NCBI GenBank assembly: GCA_031266955.1
Contig: JAISAA010000008.1
Location: 1-13,152, forward strand
Source: Oscillospiraceae bacterium
GTDB lineage: Bacteria > Bacillota > Clostridia > Oscillospirales > Oscillospiraceae
Direction: 5' to 3'
Length of the DNA: 13,152 bases
Below the pieces are notes generated by a model that was not told the origin of the DNA, did no database searches, and was given only the letters and a program-made list of their open reading frames with translations. Below, in pieces: positions 1-6,586 of this stretch; positions within the stretch are counted from its first letter, which is position 1, and every line of letters starts with the position of its first letter. The translations under genes and the position numbers were made by a program.

Positions 1-66
1 CTGTCGCGTTTCTGTGAAAGAATTGATAAAAACAACAATACGACGATCAAGGAGTGAGACAAGGAT

Positions 67-1356
67 ATGAAAAAACCGTTTGTGATCGCCATCTCCGGTT
101 TATCCGGCAGCGGCAAAACTACAGTTGCAAATGCTTTGAAGGCGCGGCTTGCAAATGCCGCTGTGATTTATTTTGACGATTACGGGGACAAGGTTTATCT
201 CGACCGTGACATCAACGACTGGTCGGCTGGCGGTGAGGATTATAACGAATGGCACGTCAAGCCGATCGTTGCCGATATAGAGCGGCTTTTGAATCCGGCC
301 CCGCCGGATTCACCAATATTATCAATACGGGCCGTAGGCCCGGAGTCGCCCATTCGGGCGACGTTGAATGAGCCGTATGAATACATCATTCTTGACTACC
401 CGTTTGGGTATCTGAATGATCGTGTCGGGAGATATATAGACTTGACGGTTTTTGTGGACGTGCCGCTTGACGTGGCTTTGGCGCGGCGTATAATCCGCGA
501 TTACACCAGCCGGTCAGAAAAAAGTGATTTCGGCCTTGCCGACGTGGAGGAAGTAAGTCTTGCCGCGCTTGATAAAGAGCTCCGCTTTTATTTGACGCGC
601 TCCCGCCCGACATACGCTCGGATGCCGGAAATGCACAAGCCCATATCCGACATAGTAGCGGACGGTACAAAATCACCGGAAGAGATCGCAGATGAAATCA
701 TAAACGCGCTGCGCTCCGCCCAAGAAACCGACGAAGAACGACGCGCCAGAATTTATCCCATCATTCTGAGCGAGTACAATCCCGCGTGGCCGGAATGGTA
801 CGCGGAGGAAAAAGCGAATCTGGAACGGTTGATCGGTTTGGAGAATATTGTCCGGATCAGTCACTACGGAAGCACGTCCGTACCCGGTCTGACGGCAAAG
901 CCCACCATAGATATTCTGCTTGAAATCGACGAAACCGCCGATATAGATAGGCTGATTGCCGCGTTGCTGCTGCCGGAATATATCTGTCTGGACGAAGCGG
1001 CGCTGACTATGCAGACCGCGCCGCCGCACCTGATGTTTATAAAAGGCTATTTGCCTGACGGATTCGCCGAAAAAGTCTACCATATCCATGTGGTTTATAC
1101 CGGCGACCATATTGAATCCGGCGGAGCCGGATTCACCAGTACTATCAATACGGGTCTACTGCCCGGAGTCTCCCATTCGGGCGACGATGCGCTGCGGTTC
1201 AGGGATTATCTGATCGCACACCCCGAGACCGCCGCCGAATACGCCGAATTGAAACGCAAACTATTCCGCGATTATGAGCACAACAGGGACGGATATACCG
1301 AGGCAAAGACTGATTTTATTAAGCGTGTGACTGAAAGGGCGCGGTTCTATGGATAA
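67..1356 (+). CDS. Uridine-kinase-like P-loop kinase fused to a GrpB-family nucleotidyltransferase-fold domain
   Basis: The 429-aa protein has two domains. Residues 1 to about 220 form a nucleoside-kinase-like P-loop domain: the Walker A GLSGSGKT is at residues 11-18, an FDDYGD segment follows the first strands, and a lid-like ALARRIIRDY segment lies further on. Residues from about 228 to the end are a GrpB (UPF0157) domain with the hallmark GSTSVPGL (268-275), AKPTIDILLEI and the C-terminal RFRDYLIAHPE stretch. Family knowledge: GrpB domains belong to the nucleotidyltransferase superfamily and are also found fused to dephospho-CoA kinase in actinobacteria, so a kinase-GrpB fusion has precedent; the substrate is unknown. 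ATG 67 is chosen because it directly precedes the P-loop strand, with GGAG at 51-54. The protein is longer than the two domains need because two 24-codon repeats are inserted (residues about 75-99 and 350-373). It overlaps the next gene by 8 bp, so translation is probably coupled. No convincing promoter is visible in 1-66. Confidence 0.88.
   Translation: MKKPFVIAISGLSGSGKTTVANALKARLANAAVIYFDDYGDKVYLDRDINDWSAGGEDYNEWHVKPIVADIERLLNPAPPDSPILSIRAVGPESPIRATLNEPYEYIILDYPFGYLNDRVGRYIDLTVFVDVPLDVALARRIIRDYTSRSEKSDFGLADVEEVSLAALDKELRFYLTRSRPTYARMPEMHKPISDIVADGTKSPEEIADEIINALRSAQETDEERRARIYPIILSEYNPAWPEWYAEEKANLERLIGLENIVRISHYGSTSVPGLTAKPTIDILLEIDETADIDRLIAALLLPEYICLDEAALTMQTAPPHLMFIKGYLPDGFAEKVYHIHVVYTGDHIESGGAGFTSTINTGLLPGVSHSGDDALRFRDYLIAHPETAAEYAELKRKLFRDYEHNRDGYTEAKTDFIKRVTERARFYG
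291..362 (+). repeat. 72-bp three-hairpin palindromic repeat, copy 1, inside the kinase-GrpB gene
   Basis: The copy consists of three consecutive hairpins. The first pairs GAATCCGGC (291-299) with GCCGGATTC (303-311). The second pairs CGGGCC (328-333) with GGCCCG (337-342). The third pairs GTCGCCC (345-351) with GGGCGAC (356-362). All three stems are perfect. Copy 2 lies at 1114-1185, and 61 of 72 bases match by hand count, with differences concentrated in the loops and the middle hairpin. Similarity extends to 289-363 at most. The element starts at codon position 3 of the gene, is a multiple of three and has no stop, so it adds about 24 residues between the kinase-domain strands. Confidence 0.85.
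1114..1185 (+). repeat. 72-bp three-hairpin palindromic repeat, copy 2, inside the kinase-GrpB gene
   Basis: This is the second copy of the element at 291-362. Stem 1 is perfect (1114-1122 with 1126-1134). Stem 2 is degraded (CGGG 1151-1154 with CCCG 1162-1165). Stem 3 has one mismatch (1168-1174 with 1179-1185). Here the element starts at codon position 1, so the same DNA is read in a different frame from copy 1 and yields different peptide sequence (residues 350-373). It interrupts the GrpB domain between HIHVVYTGDH and the DALRFRDYL stretch, which are close together in ordinary GrpB proteins. Confidence 0.85.
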
Positions 1357-2386
1357 CGAACAGATCCTACGCCGGCGGATGCACGGCCTATACCTGACGC
1401 GCGAGTGCGGCGACATTGCGGAGCTCTCGCGGGAGCTGCTGGGGCTGCATTGCTGGTTCCACCGCAATGTGGCGTTCTCCGCGCTGATCCGAGGGGCGGA
1501 TATCGGGGGGTGGAAGACCGCGCTGACAAAGACGTGGCTGTACCGCGGGACGCTCCACGGCGTCGCCTATGACGATCTGCCCCGGCTGCTCGCGCTGCAC
1601 CCGTTCACAGGATATCCGAAATGGCTGCTCGGGGGCGCGCAGACACAGGAGATAGCCGACGAAGTAGTGCGCTGTATGGAGGACGGCGTATATTCCCGCG
1701 CCGAGATGCGCAGGATATTCGCCGATAGGTACGACGAGGAAATAATAGGGCGGATATTCTCGTCGTGGGGCGGGATTTTCGTCAGCTTGGCGCAGCGGGG
1801 CAAGGTGGCGTTCCGCGATATGGCGAGCCGCGATTTTGACCTCATCGATGCCGAGCCCACGCAAACCGCGGAAGAGGTCTTGCCGGGCTTGCTGCGCCGG
1901 TACTTCGAGGCATACGGCCCCGCGACGCTCGCGGACGCGGCGTATTTTTTCGGGCTTGGGCGCGAAGTGTCGAAGTCAATGGGTTTTTCGCCTATGTCGC
2001 CGAGCGAGGCGAAAAAGAAGCTGCAAGCTTTCGGCCTAGAAGAATACGAGCGCTTTGAGCTCGGCAGGAGTACATATTATTATGTTGACGGCGACGCCGG
2101 TATGGGCGATATTCCGGAGCTCACGCTGCTGTCCGGCTTCGACCCGCTCATCGTCTCGTACACGGAGCGCGGCGCGGTTTTGCCGCCGGAATACAAGAAA
2201 AGAGTTATATTATCGTCCGGCATCTGCCTGCCTACGATCGCCGTGAACGGCAAAGTCGCGGGGCTGTGGAACATAAAAAAAGGCGAGCCAGTGACGGAGT
2301 TTTTCGAGTCTGTGCCGAAGCGCGTGGAAAAAGCGGCGCGGGAGCGCGTCGATGATATCCGCCGGCGCACGGTGGGGAGAATATGA
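1349..2386 (+). CDS. AlkZ-like winged-helix DNA-binding domain protein (DNA glycosylase-related)
   Basis: This 345-aa protein resembles the AlkZ/YcaQ-like winged-helix family (PF06224). Visible hallmarks are the N-terminal RELLGL helix, the YRGTLHGV segment (from residue 65; R-x-TLH is typical of the family) and the C-terminal FDPLI with a PTIAVNGKVAGLWN hairpin. AlkZ proteins are DNA glycosylases that unhook interstrand crosslinks, and some homologues protect natural-product producers. In AlkZ the catalytic Q-x-Q motif follows the LLG helix; here the equivalent position reads H34-C35-W36, so glycosylase activity is doubtful and another DNA-binding role is possible. The ATG lies 8 bp inside the preceding gene, and the next gene's ribosome binding site overlaps this stop codon, so it sits in the middle of a co-transcribed string. 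The family call is firmer than any function. Confidence 0.78.
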   Translation: MDNEQILRRRMHGLYLTRECGDIAELSRELLGLHCWFHRNVAFSALIRGADIGGWKTALTKTWLYRGTLHGVAYDDLPRLLALHPFTGYPKWLLGGAQTQEIADEVVRCMEDGVYSRAEMRRIFADRYDEEIIGRIFSSWGGIFVSLAQRGKVAFRDMASRDFDLIDAEPTQTAEEVLPGLLRRYFEAYGPATLADAAYFFGLGREVSKSMGFSPMSPSEAKKKLQAFGLEEYERFELGRSTYYYVDGDAGMGDIPELTLLSGFDPLIVSYTERGAVLPPEYKKRVILSSGICLPTIAVNGKVAGLWNIKKGEPVTEFFESVPKRVEKAARERVDDIRRRTVGRI

Positions 2387-2398
2387 GGATGAAACGCA

Positions 2399-3154
2399 AT
2401 GAGTAAAAGTATGTTTGATAATATGAACAGACCGAAAATGATCATCTTTGATTACGGGCACACGCTGTGCCACGAATCCGGCTTTGACGGCGTCTGCGGG
2501 ACAGAGGCGATTTTGAAACACGCCGTGACGAACAAAAACAACCTTACGGCCAAAGAAGTCAGTTCGTTTCTCAACAGCCTTTACAACGAGATCGCGCGCG
2601 GAGCGAAGAAGCAGGAAATCGAGATACATAACCGGAATTTCGAGAAATTCGCATACGAGTATTTACAAATCGACTTCGACCTGCCGCAGGAGCAAATAGA
2701 GAAAATATTCTGGGACGCCGCTTCTCCCGGCGCGGCAATGCCGGATGCCGACAAGGTTCTTGCCTATTTGAAAAAGCGCGGCATACGCAGCGGCGTTATC
2801 AGCAATATCTCGTTCGGCGGCGGCAATCTTGCCGACAGGATCGGCCGCATATTGCCGGACAACGATTTTGAGTTTATCATCGCTTCCAGCGAGTATATGT
2901 ACCGCAAGCCGAACAAGATGATATTCGAGCTCGCGCTGCGCAAAGCCGGTTTATCCGCAGGCGAGGTCTGGTACTGCGGCGACAGCCCCGAATATGACGT
3001 TGCGGGCGCCGTGAACGCGGGAATTTTCCCGGTCTGGTATCACAGCCGGCTCGAACGCGGTTACGGAGACCAAAGCCTTGAAGCGCGCCCCGGCGACGAA
3101 CATCTGTACATACGTGAGTGGCCGGAATTGATAGAGGTCTTGGAGACTTTATAA
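2399..3154 (+). CDS. HAD-superfamily hydrolase
   Basis: The 251-aa protein has the haloacid-dehalogenase motifs in order: motif I FDYGHTL with nucleophile D18, motif II S135-N136, motif III K170 in YRKPNK, and motif IV CGDSPEYD with D195 and D200. A helical cap lies between motifs I and II. Most HAD phosphatases have a second Asp two residues after the nucleophile; here it is G20, so the reaction may differ from a standard phosphatase. The substrate cannot be read from sequence; a small phosphorylated molecule is the default expectation. The start at 2399 is supported by GAGGA at 2385-2389, overlapping the previous stop. ATG 2411 and 2423 are weaker alternatives that would remove only residues before the first strand. 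It is followed 26 bp later by a kinase gene, in keeping with a cluster of phosphoryl-transfer enzymes. Confidence 0.85.
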   Translation: MSKSMFDNMNRPKMIIFDYGHTLCHESGFDGVCGTEAILKHAVTNKNNLTAKEVSSFLNSLYNEIARGAKKQEIEIHNRNFEKFAYEYLQIDFDLPQEQIEKIFWDAASPGAAMPDADKVLAYLKKRGIRSGVISNISFGGGNLADRIGRILPDNDFEFIIASSEYMYRKPNKMIFELALRKAGLSAGEVWYCGDSPEYDVAGAVNAGIFPVWYHSRLERGYGDQSLEARPGDEHLYIREWPELIEVLETL

Positions 3155-3180
3155 GAAATCTGACAAACGAGGTGTGTGCC

Positions 3181-4107
3181 GTGACAGACATACCAAACTA
3201 TGAAACATTCGCAAAAATCGAGCCGCTGGACAAGGGCTGGTCGAGTGATAAAAAGTATTACATTGAAACACGCGACGGCAAACACAGGCTTTTGCGCGTG
3301 GCGGATATTTCGGAATACGAGCGCAAGCGCGCGGAGTTCGATATGCTGGGGCGCGTCGCGGAGCTAGGCGTTCCCGCCTCGCGCCCGGTGGACTTCGGAA
3401 CGTGTGACGGCGGCAAGAGCGTCTATCAGCTTCTGACGTGGATCGACGGCGAGGACGCGGAAACAATTTTACCGACGCGCTCCGCGGCGGAGCAGTATGC
3501 GTTCGGAGTAAAAGCTGGCAAATTGCTGCGGAAAATGCAGTCGTTACAACCATTTGCCCCGAGTATGAAGTGGGCGGACATATTCGGAGCCAATCTAAAC
3601 CGCTATATCAGCGCCTATAATGCTTGCGGATATACGTTTGGGAGTGCGGATAACACAATCTGCTATATTGAGGAAAACCGACACTTGCTCAACAACAGAC
3701 CTATGTGTTTTTCGCACGATGACTATCACTGCGGTAATATGATTATTGCGCCGAGCGGCGAACTCTTTATTATCGACTTCCAGCGCTTCCGTCCGACTGA
3801 ACCATACCACGCGCTATGCGGTACGGTATTCGATGGCGACCGCTGTCCGCCCTTTGCGACAGGCTTGGTAGACGGCTATTTCCCGGATACGCCGCCGCAA
3901 GAATTTTGGCGCGTGTACGCGTTGTATATGGCGGCAATTTCGGTAAACTCGCTCCCGTATGCGTTGTCGCTGAAAGACCACGAAAATACAACCTTGCAGG
4001 CTGAATTGGATTTTGCGTACCGCCAATGCGCAAACATAGCGCGCTGGTTCGACAACTTCAACCGCGTCGTACCAACGTGGTATCTGCAACCCCAAGCCGA
4101 TAACTAA
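3181..4107 (+). CDS. Aminoglycoside-phosphotransferase-like (APH) small-molecule kinase
   Basis: This 308-aa protein belongs to the APH/choline-kinase fold. It has the catalytic H-x-D-x4-N motif (H179, D181, N186, in SHDDYHCGN) and the metal-binding D199 in FIIDF. The N-lobe includes LTWIDGE, typical of this family. These kinases phosphorylate antibiotics or small metabolites; the substrate is unknown. The GTG at 3181 is chosen because GAGGTG lies at 3169-3174 and because the next paralogue begins with the same MTDIPNYE reading; an in-frame GTG at 3118 lies inside the HAD gene and is not supported. H179, D181, N186 and D199 fall at identical residue numbers in the paralogue starting at 4464, so the two genes align without gaps that far. 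The protein ends at WYLQ, exactly where the paralogue continues into a second kinase domain. Confidence 0.86.
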   Translation: MTDIPNYETFAKIEPLDKGWSSDKKYYIETRDGKHRLLRVADISEYERKRAEFDMLGRVAELGVPASRPVDFGTCDGGKSVYQLLTWIDGEDAETILPTRSAAEQYAFGVKAGKLLRKMQSLQPFAPSMKWADIFGANLNRYISAYNACGYTFGSADNTICYIEENRHLLNNRPMCFSHDDYHCGNMIIAPSGELFIIDFQRFRPTEPYHALCGTVFDGDRCPPFATGLVDGYFPDTPPQEFWRVYALYMAAISVNSLPYALSLKDHENTTLQAELDFAYRQCANIARWFDNFNRVVPTWYLQPQADN

Positions 4108-4110
4108 TCA

Positions 4111-4139
4111 TTGTAACCCGTCAAAAGCTCTGATATAAT
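4111..4139 (+). promoter_or_regulatory. Sigma-A-type promoter for the Rpn-tail and double-kinase genes
   Basis: TTGTAA (4111-4116) and a consensus TATAAT (4134-4139) are separated by exactly 17 bp. Transcription would start near 4146, giving a leader of about 67 nt before the ATG at 4213. The promoter lies right after the stop codon of the first APH gene, so the downstream pair can be transcribed independently of the upstream string. Confidence 0.7.
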
Positions 4140-4212
4140 GTTTCACAGGGAATCGGCCAACGGACCACTCGGCATCCGTATCAATTCGGAAAGTTGAGGT
4201 GCAATTTTCATC

Positions 4213-4452
4213 ATGACAACAAAAATCTTATCCGCAACGCTGAACAAAGCCGTAGCTATACGGATGGAGCTCTCACGGGACGAGCGTCTGCGCTTGCTCG
4301 CGGAAGCGAAGGAAAAAGCCCGCCGCGACGAGGCTGACCTATTGTGGGGTGCACGACGTGAAGGCGCAAACGAACTTGCAAAGATTTTGTCCGATATGGG
4401 CGTTACATCCGATTTGATTTCCGAAGCGGTAAAAAAGTTAGATGAACTATGA
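4213..4452 (+). CDS. Small protein resembling the C-terminal tail of Rpn (PD-(D/E)XK) family nucleases
   Basis: The 79-aa, highly charged protein is predicted mostly helical. Its segment SRDERLRLLAEAKEKARRDE followed by a GARREG turn matches the pattern at the C-terminus of Rpn/PDDEXK transposase-family proteins (SxDExxR..EAREKAxxDE..GAREEG). The nuclease core that normally precedes this tail is absent. A TGA (4195-4197) is in frame just upstream, and the upstream in-frame codons do not resemble the nuclease domain. It has its own promoter at 4111-4139, with GAGGT at 4196-4200 as a rather distant ribosome binding site. Its stop overlaps an ATG of the next gene frame (ATGA, 4449-4452). It may be a decaying fragment or an orphan small protein like the internal-start RpnS products of E. 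coli rpn genes, which antagonise the full-length nuclease. The family resemblance is judged by eye only. Confidence 0.6.
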   Translation: MTTKILSATLNKAVAIRMELSRDERLRLLAEAKEKARRDEADLLWGARREGANELAKILSDMGVTSDLISEAVKKLDEL

Positions 4453-4463
4453 GATTTTGCTCC

Positions 4464-6173
4464 ATGACAGACATACCAAACTACGAATCATTCGCGAAGA
4501 TCGAGCCGCTCGACAAGGGAATGTCGAGCGACAAGAAATACCGCATAGAGACGCGCTCCGGCGAATTTCAGCTATTGCGCGTCTCCGACATCGCGGAGTA
4601 TGACAGCAAACGCGCCGAGTTCGAGTTGCTGAAGCGCGTCGCGGAGCTCGGCGTTCCCGCCTCGCGCCCGGTGGACTTCGGAACGTGCAATGGCGGCAAG
4701 AGCGTCTACCAATTGCTGACGTGGATCGACGGCGAGGAGCTTGATACTGCACTGCCGGCGATGTCCGAAACGGAGCAGTATGCGGCGGGTCTGAAAGCGG
4801 GAGCGTTTTTGCGCAAGATCCACTCTATCCCCGCGCCGGACGATCTTGCGGATTGGGCGGAACGCTATTTCGCGGTGGTCGACGAACGACTTGACGCCTA
4901 CCGGGCCGAGGGCGTGCCGTTTGAGGGCTTCGAGCTTATGCTTGCGTACCTTGACGGCAATCGAGGTTTGCTCAAAAGCCGCCCGCAATGCCGAAACCAC
5001 GGCGATTACCACGAGGGCAACTTGATCATCTCCGCAGATAAATCAATATCCGTGATCGACTGGCACAACGTCGATTTCGACGGGTACGGCGACCCGTGGT
5101 ATGAGCTCGGCAGATGCTTCAGCAATATTCAATATTACGCCATCGGCGAAATTCACGGCTATTTTGACGGAGACCCGCCGGATGAATTTTGGCGTCTGTT
5201 CGCCTATTACAGCGCGGTAAGCGCGATCACGTCAATTGTTTGGGCAAAGTATGACGCGCCGGAATATTTTGATGAACGCCTGCAAAACAACTTTGACGTT
5301 TTGCGCTGGTTCGACAACTTCAACCGCATCGTGCCGCCGTGGTATTTGCAGTATTCTCACATTCACATCCAATACATAGACGGCATCCCGGTAAAACTGA
5401 AAGCGCCGTTTGATTTGGAGTTTATTCACCGCTACGGCAAGGTTTTCAAGGTGTTAGAGCAGCGTTCCGGGAATCTCTGCCTTGGCGTTGAAAAAGACGG
5501 CAAACGGTACTTTGTAAAGTTCGCGGGCGCTCCGACAGCGTATTCTAACGACTCCGAAGAGCTTGTTGCGCTTCTGAGGGCTTCCGCAAAAATATATCAG
5601 GATTTGGCGCATCCGAGCCTTATACATTTGGTAAACGCGGAGGAGATAGGCGGCGGTTTCGCGACTGTGTTCGACTGGACTGACGCTGAATGTGCCGGAC
5701 GTGACTATCCTGTCTCCCGCGCGAAATTTATGGCTCTTCCATTGGAAACGCGCGTAAATGTATTTGAGGATATAATGGGGTTTCACGCCCACGCCGCACA
5801 GCGCGGATACGTCGCGATCGACTTCTATGACGCCAGCATAATGTACGATTTCGAGCGCGGCAAAACCGTGATCTGCGACATTGATCTATATCAAAAAGCT
5901 CCGTATACCGGTTATTTAGGCAAATGGGGCAGCGCAAGCTTCGTGTCGCCGGAGGAGGTCACGCAAGGCGCGGTAATGGACGAGATCACAACTGTTCATA
6001 CAATGGGACAGACGGCGTTCGCGCTGTTCTCGGGCAGCGACCGCACGCCTGAAAAATGGCCGCTTGATATGCGACTGTACGCTGTGGTAAAACGCGCTAT
6101 AAGCGATAACCGCAACGAGAGGCAGCAGTCCATTCGGCAACTGATTACCGAGTGGATGGATGCTGTACGTTAA
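4464..6173 (+). CDS. Fusion of an APH-like kinase with a Ser/Thr-protein-kinase-like domain
   Basis: This protein of about 569 aa has two kinase-fold domains. Residues 1-298 are an APH domain, a paralogue of the gene ending at 4107, with H179-G-D181-x4-N186 (in HGDYHEGN) and D199 in VIDWHN. From about residue 304 (YIDGIPVKLK) a second domain resembles a stand-alone Bacillota serine/threonine-kinase-like family: candidate ATP-binding lysine K352 (YFVKFAG), catalytic loop around D453 (AIDFYDASIMYD) and metal-binding D472 (CDID, in place of DFG). The active residues look intact in both halves. ATG 4464 is preferred because its MTDIPNYE start matches the paralogue; ATG 4449, which overlaps the preceding stop as ATGA, would add five residues and could allow coupling. 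Neither has a strong ribosome binding site. The substrate is unknown; a double kinase acting on an antibiotic or metabolite is one possibility. The 3' end overlaps the convergent HEPN gene by 4 bp. Confidence 0.85.
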   Translation: MTDIPNYESFAKIEPLDKGMSSDKKYRIETRSGEFQLLRVSDIAEYDSKRAEFELLKRVAELGVPASRPVDFGTCNGGKSVYQLLTWIDGEELDTALPAMSETEQYAAGLKAGAFLRKIHSIPAPDDLADWAERYFAVVDERLDAYRAEGVPFEGFELMLAYLDGNRGLLKSRPQCRNHGDYHEGNLIISADKSISVIDWHNVDFDGYGDPWYELGRCFSNIQYYAIGEIHGYFDGDPPDEFWRLFAYYSAVSAITSIVWAKYDAPEYFDERLQNNFDVLRWFDNFNRIVPPWYLQYSHIHIQYIDGIPVKLKAPFDLEFIHRYGKVFKVLEQRSGNLCLGVEKDGKRYFVKFAGAPTAYSNDSEELVALLRASAKIYQDLAHPSLIHLVNAEEIGGGFATVFDWTDAECAGRDYPVSRAKFMALPLETRVNVFEDIMGFHAHAAQRGYVAIDFYDASIMYDFERGKTVICDIDLYQKAPYTGYLGKWGSASFVSPEEVTQGAVMDEITTVHTMGQTAFALFSGSDRTPEKWPLDMRLYAVVKRAISDNRNERQQSIRQLITEWMDAVR

Positions 6174-6586
6174 TCATTGTGAGGATACTCGCCCCCTGTA
6201 GGAGCAAGAAGTTCCGAGCAAAACGCAAGTACGCGCCCGGCTTTGCGAAGTGCTGATTGCGCTTCGGGCTCGTCCATCTCTTCATCATCAGGATATCTTG
6301 CCCGGGTAGCATATGGAGTTATATCTGCGCAATCATCCGCATAGTCGTTGAAACGCTCATCGTATTCCGCGCATCGAAAGCATAGCTTTCTGCAGTCGTG
6401 TATGTGTGGGAAGCTGTCGTCCATATAAACAAGATACGCCTTCAGAGCTTTTTCGACTGCTTGTTGGCACTCATAGCAACAAATCTCCAGCTGTTTTGGA
6501 TGTATATCCTCAAGGGCGTACCTCGCCATCAGCAAATCGCTTTGTGCGCGTTTGAGCCATCTAAGCGCCCAAGTCAAATCGCTCAT
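6170..6586 (-). CDS. HEPN-domain protein of a HEPN/MNT toxin-antitoxin-like pair
   Basis: This 138-aa all-helical protein has the PF05168-type HEPN pattern: an amino-terminal WLKRAQSDLLMARYAL helix, the CYECQQAVEKALKAYL helix, a PHIHD turn and a later RYPDDEE segment. HEPN proteins paired with minimal nucleotidyltransferases form type VII (HepT/MntA-like) or related systems in which the HEPN partner is the RNase toxin and is inactivated by AMPylation. An R-x6-H match (RYALEDIH) exists, but it lies near the N-terminus and not at the usual catalytic position of HEPN RNases, so toxicity is uncertain. ATG 6586 is chosen over an upstream in-frame ATG because the HEPN fold begins there and AAGGGG lies about 10 nt upstream. 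It overlaps the end of the MNT gene by 26 bp and shares its transcript. Confidence 0.85.
   Translation of the reverse strand: MSDLTWALRWLKRAQSDLLMARYALEDIHPKQLEICCYECQQAVEKALKAYLVYMDDSFPHIHDCRKLCFRCAEYDERFNDYADDCADITPYATRARYPDDEEMDEPEAQSALRKAGRVLAFCSELLAPTGGEYPHND

Noticed and set aside
291..1185. The pair of 72-bp repeats as a CRISPR-like or phase-variable repeat pair
   Set aside because: There are only two copies, 751 bp apart with coding sequence between, and each is internally palindromic; there is no spacer regularity and no invertible arrangement.
3118..3180. Longer N-terminus for the first APH gene from GTG 3118
   Set aside because: It lies inside the HAD gene and has no counterpart in the paralogue, which begins at the residue corresponding to GTG 3181.
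4138..4197. 19-codon ORF from the ATG overlapping the -10 box, in frame with the Rpn-tail gene
   Set aside because: The ATG lies at the -10 element, upstream of the expected transcript start, with no ribosome binding site, so translation from this promoter is not possible.
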